A stretch of 64,000 nucleotides of DNA from Lepturacanthus savala (lineage: Eukaryota; Chordata; Actinopteri; Scombriformes; Trichiuridae). The notes below the pieces were generated by a model, which did not search any database, was not told the origin of the DNA, and was given only the letters and a program-made list of their open reading frames with translations. The stretch covers positions 7,054,017 through 7,118,016 of the forward strand of contig CM060469.1 in NCBI GenBank assembly GCA_030544235.1. Direction: 5' to 3'. Shown one piece after another: positions 1 through 8,946 of this stretch. Both the position numbers and the translations under genes were made by a program. Position 1 is the stretch's first letter; each line of letters opens with the position of its first letter.

Positions 1-160
1 AGTCAGAACATTAAAGCAAAAGGCCAAACAAGTTTCCACCTCATGATTATATGAGTTTTACAACCCGCCCACATAATTATTAACTCCCTGAGTTGTTCAG
101 TGACACTTCAGCCATGGGAATTACAGGGTTTTGTCGCTCCGAGACAGAAGATCTGTCCTG

Positions 161-862
161 ATGATGGAAGACGAGACGCCGAAGCTGAGCCTGAAGCGTG
201 AAGTGGGTCTGGTGGGAGCCGTGTCCCTCATCGGGGGCACGATGATCGGATCCGGGATCTTCATGTCCCCGCAGACGGTCCTGTACGCCATCGGCAGCCC
301 CGGGGCCAGCCTGGTGGTCTGGGCGTGCTGCGGGGTCCTGGTGATCATGGCGTCTTTCTGCTACGCCGAGCTGGGCACCGTCATCCGAGAGTCCGGGGGC
401 GAGTACATCTACATCCTCCGGACCTCCGGACCGGTGGTGGCCTTCATGCTGATCTTCAGCTCCGTGTTGTTCGTCAGACCCGCCGGGGTCGTCGGCATCG
501 CGTTGAGTTTCGCCCAATACGTCGTGGCCCCGTTCTACTCGGACTGTCCGCCCCCGGTGTTGGTGGTGAAGTCCGTGGCCGCGGCTGCGATTATCCTCCT
601 CGCCACCGTGAACTGCCTCAATGTCCGCTTCTCCATGTCTGTCCAGGTGTTCTTCATGGTGGCCAAGGTCCTGGCCCTGGCCGTCATCATCATAGGAGGC
701 GTGGTGATGCTGATCAGGGGTCACACCGGCAACTTTGAAGACTCCTTTGAGAACACGAACCTGGGAATAAACCCAATCGGTATCGCTTTCTACCAAGGAC
801 TGTGGTCCTATGATGGTTGGAACAATCTGAATTATGTGACGGAAGAGTTGAAACGTCCAGAG
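161..862 (+). CDS. SLC7 transporter variable first exon A1 (N-terminal half)
   Basis: This single exon encodes 234 residues, from ATG 161 to a phase-0 donor (GAG|GTGAGT at 862/863). The open frame runs upstream to a TTG at 131, but the ATG pair at 161/164 is the credible start. It has the family TM1 signature GSGIF, about six hydrophobic segments, a Cys at residue 129 in the external loop before TM4 (the position that bonds to the SLC3 heavy chain) and the TM6 motif SYDGW with Asp218. These features point to a heteromeric amino acid transporter light chain of the b(0,+)AT/xCT group, acting at the plasma membrane. No exon for TM7-12 follows before the next copy, so it must splice to the shared exons at 4916 or be truncated. 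Codon third positions are strikingly GC-rich. An HNF1-like sequence lies at 72-84 (weak). The exact SLC7 member is not recognised. Confidence 0.8.
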
Positions 863-925
863 GTGAGTAAACTTGATGTTCTCCCCACCATCACAGCAAA
901 AAAGAGTAAATTAATGCAGAAATTA

Positions 926-985
926 GAGAGTAGAATAACTTTATTGATCCCCAGAGGGAAATTAAGGTGTCAAATAGCTTACGCA
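926..985. repeat. LINE/SINE 3'-tail-like fragment
   Basis: The stretch contains the phrase 'actttattgatccccagagg', a common 3' tail of fish non-LTR elements. It lies in the interval after variable exon A1. The family is not assigned. Confidence 0.4.
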
Positions 986-1032
986 ACTACACATAATGCC
1001 ATTAACACAGGTCAAAGTCAAGGGGGAGGGGA

Positions 1033-1037
<5 letters not shown>

Positions 1038-1069
<32 letters not shown>
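1038..1069. repeat. (TA)n microsatellite
   Basis: About 16 TA units. The open frame that reads through exon A1 into this tract gives Tyr-Ile repeats and is not coding. Confidence 0.95.
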
Positions 1070-1070
<1 letters not shown>

Positions 1071-1565
1071 TACAGGCCAAAAGTTTGGTGTTTTTCATGA
1101 CTATTTACAATGTTAATTCTCACTGAAGGCAAAACTATGAATGAACATGTTTTATATTCTAGTTTCTACAAAACAGCCATTTGCTCTGATTGATAAAGCA
1201 GGAAATTCCACTAATTAAACCTGATAAGCCACATCTATGAAGTGAAAACCATTTCTTGAAGCTTATCAAGAGAAAGCATGTGGTAAATGGCTATTCTAGC
1301 TGTAAATGGATTGGATTTAGCAGAATCGGAATATAATAATCAGAATTAGTTTGGGGTCATTTAGAAATTTCCTTATTTTTCAATAGAAAAGTGAAGATAA
1401 CTTTAAACTATATACATCACTTAAATGGTAAATGACTGTTCTAGCTGCAAATGTCTGTTTTTTGGTGCAATATCTACATAGGTGTATAGAGGAGCATTTC
1501 CAGCAACTATCAGTCCAGTGTTCTAATGGAATAATGTGTTTGCTCATTGTGTCAGAAGGTATATA
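1070..1565. mobile_element. Tc1/mariner-type relic (non-coding, nested pieces)
   Basis: Two pieces carry the fish Tc1-family end phrase 'caaaagtttgg' / 'tttggggtcatttagaaat' (near 1078 and 1351). The part at about 1425-1560 matches, in reverse complement, sequence also found at 24755-24860 and 60770-60860 in this window. No transposase frame is present. It occupies most of the interval between variable exons A1 and A2. The rest of 863-2238 is AT-rich and shows no copy of the shared transporter exons. Confidence 0.55.
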
Positions 1566-2238
1566 GTGTATAGTGTATACCTTCTGTAGTGAAGGTAGTG
1601 TATTTCATAGTGTAGTTAGTGTATTATATAGTATAATAAGCTATAAGTTATTAAGTAAAACAATGACGTTTTTGTCATGGATTTCATGTGCTTTCTTTAA
1701 CCCTCTATAGCATGACTTTTTATTTTCGGGTTTAAAGGGTTTGCCTCAGGGCGACAGTGTGCCGGATGTATCAGATGGAGGTCTGTGGTATAATTTGTGT
1801 CAGTTTAGGGGTCCTTGAAATGAAAAAGATTGAGATATACTATACAATTTGCAAGGACAATGGAGAGGAATTTAAAGTTTGCAATAACATGACCATGGTG
1901 GGAGCGAGTTGCTGCTCAGAATGTCGGCATTAAAGTGTCCCGGGCACAATCACAATTTTGCAAATTCAACATTTTCCATTTACACAGTGTCCAATAAATG
2001 CTGCTGCTACTGATTTGGACACAATCTCATGAATATCAAATGATCCTTGCTGTTAAAAGGTGTTACTTCCTGTTTAGAGAATGCGTCTGGTCGTAATGAG
2101 CCATAAGTCAATGTATAGCCATGCAACCTTGGTATGTGGGCGGTTGACATTACCCAATAGCTGCCTATTGATAGACAGCCAGTTCAGTTCAGTGTCCTCT
2201 GTGAATGCATTTGAGGAGGAAGCAGCAGCACTCAAACA

Positions 2239-2937
2239 ATGGCGAACGACGAACAGGGACTCAATCTGAAAAGGGAAATTGGGATTACAGGAGCCGTGTC
2301 GTTCATTGCTGGAACCATGATGGGGTCTGGGATCTTCATGTCCCCCCAGTATGTGCTGTCCACCATTGGCAGCCCCGGGGCCAGCCTGGTTATATGGGCC
2401 TGCTGTGGGTTGATAGCCATGCTGGGAGGACTCTGCTACGCTGAGCTGGGAACTGTCATTCCCGAGTCTGGAGCGGAGTTTGTCTATATTCTGCGGACAG
2501 TGGGGAAAGTGGTGGCCTTCATGTTCGTCTTCAGCTTCATCATCGTCATGAGGCCTGCCAGCGCCACGGCGATCGCCCTGAGCTTCTCCGAATACGTCGT
2601 GGCCCCTTTTTACGACGGATGCACGCCCCCCCAGCTGGTGTTGAAGTGCGTAGCGGCGGGGGCGATCCTGGTGCTGGCCATAGTGAACTGTCTGAGCGTC
2701 CGACTGGCCACGCTCATCCAGGTGGTCTCCATGGTGGTGAAAATGCTGGCGTTGGCGGTGATCATCACGGGAGGCGTTGTGATGCTTTGCCAAGGCAACA
2801 CGGAGAACTTTGATAACTCCTTCGAGGGAACAAATGCCGGCGTCAACTCCATTGGTGTCGCTTTCTACCAGGGCTTGTGGTCCTATGATGGCTGGAACAC
2901 TTTGAATTATTTAACTGAGGAGCTGAAACATCCAGAA
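2239..2937 (+). CDS. SLC7 transporter variable first exon A2 (N-terminal half)
   Basis: This exon encodes 233 residues from ATG 2239 to a phase-0 donor (GAA|GTAAGA at 2937/2938). The protein is close to exon A1 through TM1-TM6: GSGIF in TM1, the heavy-chain Cys at residue 128 followed by TPPQL, and SYDGW in TM6 with Asp217. The frame is intact and ends at the same alignment point as A1 and A3, so it looks like a selected coding unit and not decayed duplicate debris. As with A1, no private TM7-12 exons follow, because A3 begins about 400 bases downstream. The likely transcript joins 2937 to 4916 and gives a 468-residue protein, close to the usual SLC7 light-chain length. The substrate cannot be told from sequence, though the Asp in TM6 is shared with b(0,+)AT. 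Confidence 0.82.
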
Positions 2938-3333
2938 GTAAGAATTCCCCAGTTTTAGAGTATTTCATTCATTGGGTTTGTTGGGAAATCAGTCGCCAAA
3001 ACAAGAAACCTTCTTTTTTTTTCAAACTTATCTGATAAGATATCATAGAGGGTTCCAGTTAATAAACAGGATATAAACTAAATTATATAATGAGGTTATC
3101 CTGAGGTTAGTATTTAACTGACAGAATAGAGCCGTCCAATATAAGGTCAATCATATCCAGGTAAGAGATTGCTTCACTGGAGCAAATGTTCATTTAAGGT
3201 AAACTTGAACAGTTTTACTGACCCTTGATCTGTAATGTTTTACTAGTCTATTCTGATGCTTAGAGTCTTCAGGTGTCTGCTCTGTAAAGGTAGATAACAG
3301 CCAGACCATCCTGTGCTTTGTATTATTGTGGCC

Positions 3334-4050
3334 ATGGCTGACAAACAACCTGAAGCCTTGAAAATTAAGCGGGAAATCGGACTGATCGGCGGCGTCGCGT
3401 TTGTTTCCGGAACCATGATCGGATCCGGCATATTCATGTCCCCGCAGTTTCTCTTGGCCTATGTCGGAAGCCCCGGAGCCAGTTTGTTGATCTGGGCCCT
3501 CTCTGGGGCCGTTGCCATGTTTGCCGCCCTGTGCTACACGGAGCTCGGGACGATAATTCCTGAATCTGGCGGCGACTTCATCTACATACTGAGGATCTAC
3601 GGTTCCTTTCCCGCGTTCTTTGCAGCGATCACTTTTATCCTGGTCGTGAAGCCGTTCGGCATCGCGGCGATGTCGATCAGCATCGCAGAATACGCCACGG
3701 CACCCTTCTACGTGGGCTGCCACCCTCCCCAGCTGGTCGTGAAGTGTGCGGCCGCCGTGGCCGTACTGGTCGTCAACATCGCCAACGTCTTGAACGTACG
3801 CCTCGCCGTCAGGATCCAGGTGGTCTTCCTGGTTGCCAAGGTGCTGACGCTGACGTTCCTCGTCATCGGAGGGATCGTGGAGGTCGTACACGACAGCAGC
3901 GTCATCGAGGATAATTTGAAAGTCGAGAATGCGTTTAAAGGCACTCGGTATTCATTGAGCACTCTAGGAATGGCTTTTTATCAAGGACTCTGGTCTTATG
4001 CTGGCTGGTACAACTTGAACTGTGTCACTGAAGAGCTGAAAAGACCCGAG
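3334..4050 (+). CDS. SLC7 transporter variable first exon A3 (N-terminal half)
   Basis: This exon encodes 239 residues from ATG 3334 (strong context GCCATGG) to a phase-0 donor (GAG|GTGAGA at 4050/4051). It is the copy nearest the shared exons. Joined to them it gives 474 residues. It has GSGIF in TM1 and the heavy-chain Cys at residue 129 (GCHPPQL). TM6 reads SYAGW, with Ala223 where A1 and A2 have Asp; xCT (SLC7A11) also has YAGW here. It is a little longer than A1/A2 because of extra residues in the loop before TM6. It is more diverged from A1 and A2 than they are from each other. The open frame extends upstream to a GTG at 3313, which is not a plausible start. Confidence 0.85.
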
Positions 4051-4915
4051 GTGAGACCTTAAAAAGCTGGATTGTGCTTAAGTGAGTAAATAACTGGGAG
4101 GATAGCGATAGTGGCTAGATTGTAAACCGCTAAGATGACCATTGTTTAACCTCTTTATTTTTTATGAGCGTATTTCAAAGTCATTTATCAATCTGTGGAC
4201 ACCTGCGACTTTATAAAGTTCCTGTATAGACTGACAATAAAAGGTCAGACGGGCAGTGCTGCCTTACATAAGAGCTCTTAAAGTGTTATTGTAAGAAAAA
4301 TATGTTTTTATTGGTGCAATTGCCACCTTATCTAACCGATAAAGGTTTGCACCTTTGATGTTATAATGTAAGTAGGTGTAATGATTATAAAATGGAAAAA
4401 CATCAGTAAATGTAAAGAAAATCGTCAAAAAGTCATATTTTTTGCAGCATAAATAGTTAAAGATTATTTTTATTTAGAATTTTTTTAATGGTGATTTTTT
4501 TCCCCCTTTTATTTCTCACAAGGGAATAGGATGTTAATCATTTTCAGTTTATCCACAATGCTTAAACCTATCTGTGAGATAACTCATGTAGGTCATGGCA
4601 GCTCATAAATAACCCGCAAGTCACAGATTGACCTTAAAACATTGTTGTCAGAAAAGAAAATACTGCAGATTAAAACAATTCGATCCTGCTTCTTCTAGAT
4701 GAATCATTCTCATATTCAGGTAAGCATATTAAAGAATTAAAAAAATGTGTATGAATGGGATATATCAGTTCCTAATGGGATTTTTTTCCCTTCACTGAGG
4801 ACATGTTGAGGAAACAACATCAAATGACTGTACTATCATTCCACTACTTTAAAAGCTCTACCCATATATGGTAAATGTGCATTTCATCTAAATCATGTGT
4901 TTCCTTGTGTTTCAG
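4051..4915. other. Intron between variable exon A3 and the shared exons
   Basis: AT-rich sequence with no open frame and no further copy of a variable or shared exon. It ends in the acceptor TTTCAG at 4915, the only acceptor available in frame to all three upstream donors. Confidence 0.6.
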
Positions 4916-7669
4916 GTGAATCTTCCCAGAGCCGTTATTATAGCCATTTCTCTGGTGACTGGCTTGTATCTGCTGGTGAATGTGAGCTACCTGGCAGTAA
5001 TGACGCCTAAAGAGCTCATGTCCTCCAATGCAGTGGCTGTAACGTGGGGGTAAGTCAGCAGGTTCAGGTAGACGGACTGATAGATGGATGTTTCTGGTGA
5101 TCAGATTATGTTTTTTAGGTTTTAGGTAAGTGATTTAGGATTGAAGTTGACATAGGTTGTAAACAGATGATTCCTCAATTAAGGGAGTTTTTCTGTCCTC
5201 AGGGTAGATTTTCAAGAAAAAAAAACAATTATTCATTCTTATGTCATAATAATTCATTAAATCATTCTTTTGTATCTCCTCATAAGAACTTAAAAAGACA
5301 TTTTCTCAAATTTATATAATTTTGTTCAATTTGCAATTTATTTATGTGATTATAGTGACATGTGATAGTAATGCCAATTTTCAGTTTTTGCAGAAAATGC
5401 CAGCCCAGTTTAAGACTTACTACGTTAGTGAGCATATGATATACACTGAATATATATAAATAAAGTGAAATTTACTTTTAATGAATTAAAACTTGTTTGT
5501 TAATGACACCTAATAAACATACTCTGTGACCAGGATATGGGCGACACGGTGACGCATGGTGTTGCCTCACAGCAAGAAGGTCACAGGTTCAAGTCCTCCT
5601 TGGTCCTGGGTCTGGGACCTTTCTGTGTGGAGTTTGCATGTTCTCCCCGTGTCTGCGTGGGTTTTCACCAGGTACTCCGGCTTCCTCCCACAGTCCAAAA
5701 ACATGCTGAGGTTAATTGGAGACTCTAAATTGCCCGTAGGTGTGAGTGTGTGAGTGAATGGTGTGTGTGCCCCACGATTGGCTGGCGACCATCTGGGGTG
5801 TATCCCTGCCTCTCGCCGTAACGTGCTGGGATTGGCTCCAGCAGACCATGTGACCCTAATGAGGAATAAGCAGGTATAGAAAATGACTGATCAGGATGAA
5901 TAAAACATCAAATTAATTTACATATGTGGGCATCAATGTCTGGGAATGTTCCTCTGCAGCAGATAATTATCATTCAACAATGTAAGCAGCTGTTTGTAAA
6001 AACTTTATTGCTCTAAAATATTGAGTGTGACAGTAATAACAGATGGGACAGCATTATTAACTATAAATAAATTGCCATGTCTTTTCAAGTTGTTATGAGG
6101 AAATGCATAAGAAAGCTTTAATATATTTATCATTATTATTGCTTTATTATAGAGGAAAAACTCTGGGCCGGAGACAAAATTTGAATTATCAATGTACTGA
6201 AAATGTGTTAAAGACAGTGATTTTTTCATCGCTACTACAACCTAAACTTAACAAACACAATAGTTGTTTTTTTTCTAAAAACATTTTTTCTTAAACATCT
6301 CCCTTGATTGAAGAATCAGTGGTTTTTGCTCTCAAGACAGGATTTCTATTAGTCATTGTAAATAAGCGGTTCTTTACCTTCTGTATTGTTCGGCTGCTGC
6401 TTCCCTAAGTTTTTGTCGTAGAGAAATAATAGTTTCAGTGTTGAACTCACCTGGATCAAACTTTCATATGAGACGCTATTAGTTTGTGTATCATGAAGTA
6501 TCAGAGGAGTAGAAATAGAAATATGGAGGGTGGGTTGACTTTCTGACCCTGTTCGGATCCACAATCGGGCGACCTTGGAGTTTAACAGGTTAAAGGGCGT
6601 TTAACGTGTAATGATGTTGCAGCTTTTACAGTAACTTTAACCCCTTTCTCCACCACAGGAATAAGGTGTTGGGAAGATGGGGCTGGATCATGTCTATAGC
6701 TGCAGCTTTGTCTGCTTTCGGTTCGCTGAACGGGACGTTCTTCAGCGGCGGCCGCGTGTGCTTCGTCGCTGCCAGGGAAGGACACATGGTGAGAGTCTCT
6801 CCAGCTGATGAGAATGTGCAGCACTGTAGTAAAATCACATCACTGGAACAAATGTTGTGTTTGATCCGTAGCCAGATATTCTGTCCATGGCTCACGTCCG
6901 CAGACTGACTCCATCTCCAGCGCTGATCTTCACCACCATCATCTCCCTGCTGGTGCTGATACCCGGAGACTTCCAGAGTATTGTCAACTACTTCAGGTGG
7001 AGGCTGGATTGGCTAATTTATTTATTCTTTGGTGGGGGGGGGGGAGTCCATAAATAGTCGACATTTGTTGTAGAACTTCTTAAATATCCAATTTTCTCTA
7101 CTTTCAAAAATGTCATAGTCTCTCTGATCCATTTAGTTGGAAGGAGCTTTGATAGAATCACTATTTTTTATTTGCATACAGTTTAATTTTGGTGAAAATG
7201 CATCTCTTTAATGTCTAATTTATTCTTTAGTGTTTGTCTGACATTCCTCTTCGTGTTCTGCCAGTTTCACCGCCTGGTTTTTCTACGCCATCACCCTGTC
7301 TGGACTCATCTATCTGAAGATTAAGAAGCCGGAGCTGCCGAGGCCGTACAGGGTCAGTGTGACGCGTCTGCTCTCAGACGTCCCTTCGCTGTCTCAGCTC
7401 TTAAATGCGAATCCGCTCGTGTCTCCCTCTCTCCACAGGTTCCCTTGGTTCTCCCCATATTGGTCCTGATTGCGGCGGTTTTCCTCGTGCTGGCGCCCAT
7501 CATAGACAATCCTCAGATCGAATACCTCTACGTGACGTTATTTATCTTCAGCGGAATCCTCGTTTACATCCCCTTCATCCACTACAAGCTGTGCCCGGGC
7601 CTGTTGAACAAGCTAACGGTGTTCCTGCAGCTGTTCCTAGAGGTCGCCCCGGCCGAGAAAAACCTGTGA
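4916..7669 (+). CDS. SLC7 transporter shared C-terminal exons (TM7-12)
   Basis: Five exons: 4916-5049, 6659-6788, 6872-6996, 7265-7352 and 7439-7669, with stop TGA at 7667-7669. Together they encode 235 residues in continuous phase. The first begins VNLPRAV, which continues the EELKxPE ending of each variable exon exactly as in SLC7A9/A11. Recognisable family stretches include NVSYLAVMTPKEL, SNAVAVTWG, NGTFFSGGR, REGHMPDILSMAHVRRLTP and, at the end, LEVAPAEKNL, which resembles the xCT C-terminus. The donor at 6997 (GTGGAG) is weak. This half contributes the scaffold and C-terminal helices of a LeuT-fold light chain and would be common to all isoforms. An AATAAA at 8374-8379 is a candidate polyA signal. 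The exact paralog (slc7a9-, slc7a11- or slc7a13-like) is unresolved. Confidence 0.85.
5539..5890 (+). mobile_element. SINE-like dispersed element, copy 1
   Basis: About 350 bases that match 36627-36990 nearly throughout ('gggcgacacggtg', 'cctcacagcaagaaggtc', 'gtgtggagtttgcatgttct', 'ctctaaattgcccgtaggtg'). Copy 1 has a ~13-base deletion near its 5' end. A short CAGGAT flanks both ends. This is a very common fish interspersed repeat, and the family name is not assigned here. It lies in the first shared transporter intron, and the small open frames inside it are not genes. Confidence 0.8.
5891..6658. other. Remainder of transporter intron
   Basis: Non-coding AT-rich DNA after the SINE-like element. 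I see no exon, RNA gene or recognisable repeat here. Confidence 0.5.
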
Positions 7670-7962
7670 TTTGGACAGAAAACCTCAGTTTTTATTTACT
7701 GTGACACTTATGAAATATCGATGTTTACAGTGGCCACTAAATAGTTCCTCCCCTTTCTCTTTGCTACTGTGCACATGCACATTTTAATGGACGGTGCAGG
7801 GAACCACAATCTGCCTTTTAAAATGCTCTAAAAAAACATTTGACTGTTATAAATAGTATGTGTTACATTTACGTGACATTATTCTTCTGTTTTTTTTCTG
7901 TGCCGTTAAAAATAGTGTTGAACAAGAAAATAAGGTTAATGTTTTTCTTCTAATACTAGCAT

Positions 7963-8292
7963 CAGGGTTCCTGCAGGGTCTTAAAAAGTCATTGAAGTTA
8001 AGAATTTGGAAATACTACCTTAAAAAGGCAAAGTATGTAAATTCACTACAGGTGAGGTTATAGTGAAAAAATATTTTATGCAGACTTACAAGACATTTAA
8101 TATCTGAAAGTATTCACTAAAAATCATTAAATAGTACTACAGGTGATGTTTTAGTAAAATAAAATATTTTATATGGACATAGTAAACATTTAATAAATTA
8201 AAAGAAATAGTTTTATGTTGCCTGGAGGTCTGTAAAATAGGTATGACTTTTATATAAACTTCAATTTAACTTAAAGAAACTTGTAGGAACCC
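7963..8292. mobile_element. Short DNA-transposon-like repeat, copy 1
   Basis: It begins cagggttcctgcagggtctt and ends cttgtaggaaccc, so the ends are inverted complements. A second copy at 20554-20828 shares 'gggtcttaaaaagtc' at one end, 'gggaggtctgtaaaatagg'-like sequence inside and 'cctgtaggaaccctg' at the other. No coding capacity. The hAT superfamily is possible from the end sequence, but no target duplication could be confirmed. Confidence 0.5.
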
Positions 8293-8596
8293 ATGTGATT
8301 CATAATTTCTACTATTTATGTCAAATATATTTTGCTACTAATGTCATTTTGTCTGTTTGGCTATAAGATCTGTAATAAAAAAAGTTTTAATAGGATTTTT
8401 TTGCATCTTACAAATCACATAAAAATAAAAAAAAAATGAACAAAAGAGAGTGTGTGAATTTTAAAAAAAAGAAAAAACTTTATTAAATAATTGTTTTACA
8501 CCGGAAGGATAAACAAGACATGGCTAATTTATAGTGCAACTTTCACATGACAAAGGATTGTTCAACACAAAAAACAGGGAAGAGCGAGGCTGGGAG

Positions 8597-8624
8597 GTGT
8601 GTGTGTGTGTGTGTGTGTGTGTGT
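8597..8624. repeat. (GT)n microsatellite
   Basis: Perfect GT dinucleotide run in the spacer between the SLC7 locus and adprs. Confidence 0.95.
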
Positions 8625-8946
8625 TCTGTTTATGCACATGCAGACTCATTGTTCAAATGATCTGACACTGGTGGTGTTTTTATTATTGTTTTTTGCTGAA
8701 AAAAGAACCTCACAGTTTTTTTTTGTTGTTTTTTTCTTGCAAGCTTGGGAGTCTCAAAACCTGCTGATTGGACTAGGAGGAAAGAAAATGTGCTGTTTTC
8801 TCATGTAAAGTAATGCTGCGGTGTTGGGAGTAGTTTGCCATTAATCACATGTTCTCAGTTAACCAACGCGGCTCAGTCCCAAAAACTGTAAATGTTTAAT
8901 CGTGTTTTTTTTTTAGTCCTTTTTAATCAACATTCAGCCGAAGGCG

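Larger units (their letters stand above)
7670..8946. other. 3' UTRs and spacer between SLC7 locus and adprs (convergent)
   Basis: The transporter stop (7669) and the adprs stop (8947, minus) face each other. Candidate polyA signals are AATAAA at 8374-8379 on plus and, for adprs, TTTATT at 8479-8484 (AATAAA on minus). The stretch also holds a repeat at 7963-8292 and a (GT)n at 8597-8624. No coding frame is convincing. Confidence 0.6.

Noticed and set aside
131..160. Upstream extension of exon A1 from a TTG
   Set aside because: TTG is not a likely start in a vertebrate nuclear gene. ATG at 161 fits the family N-terminus.
80..796. Minus-strand open frame of 238 codons over SLC7 exon A1, with similar ones over A2 (2074-2793) and A3 (3190-3891)
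   Set aside because: These are antisense shadows of GC-rich transmembrane coding sequence, rich in His/Asp/Gly/Arg. They recur only because the three exons are homologous on the plus strand.
863..1126. Continuation of the exon A1 frame through the (TA)n tract
   Set aside because: The frame passes a good GTGAGT donor exactly where the family homology stops, and the extra residues are low-complexity.
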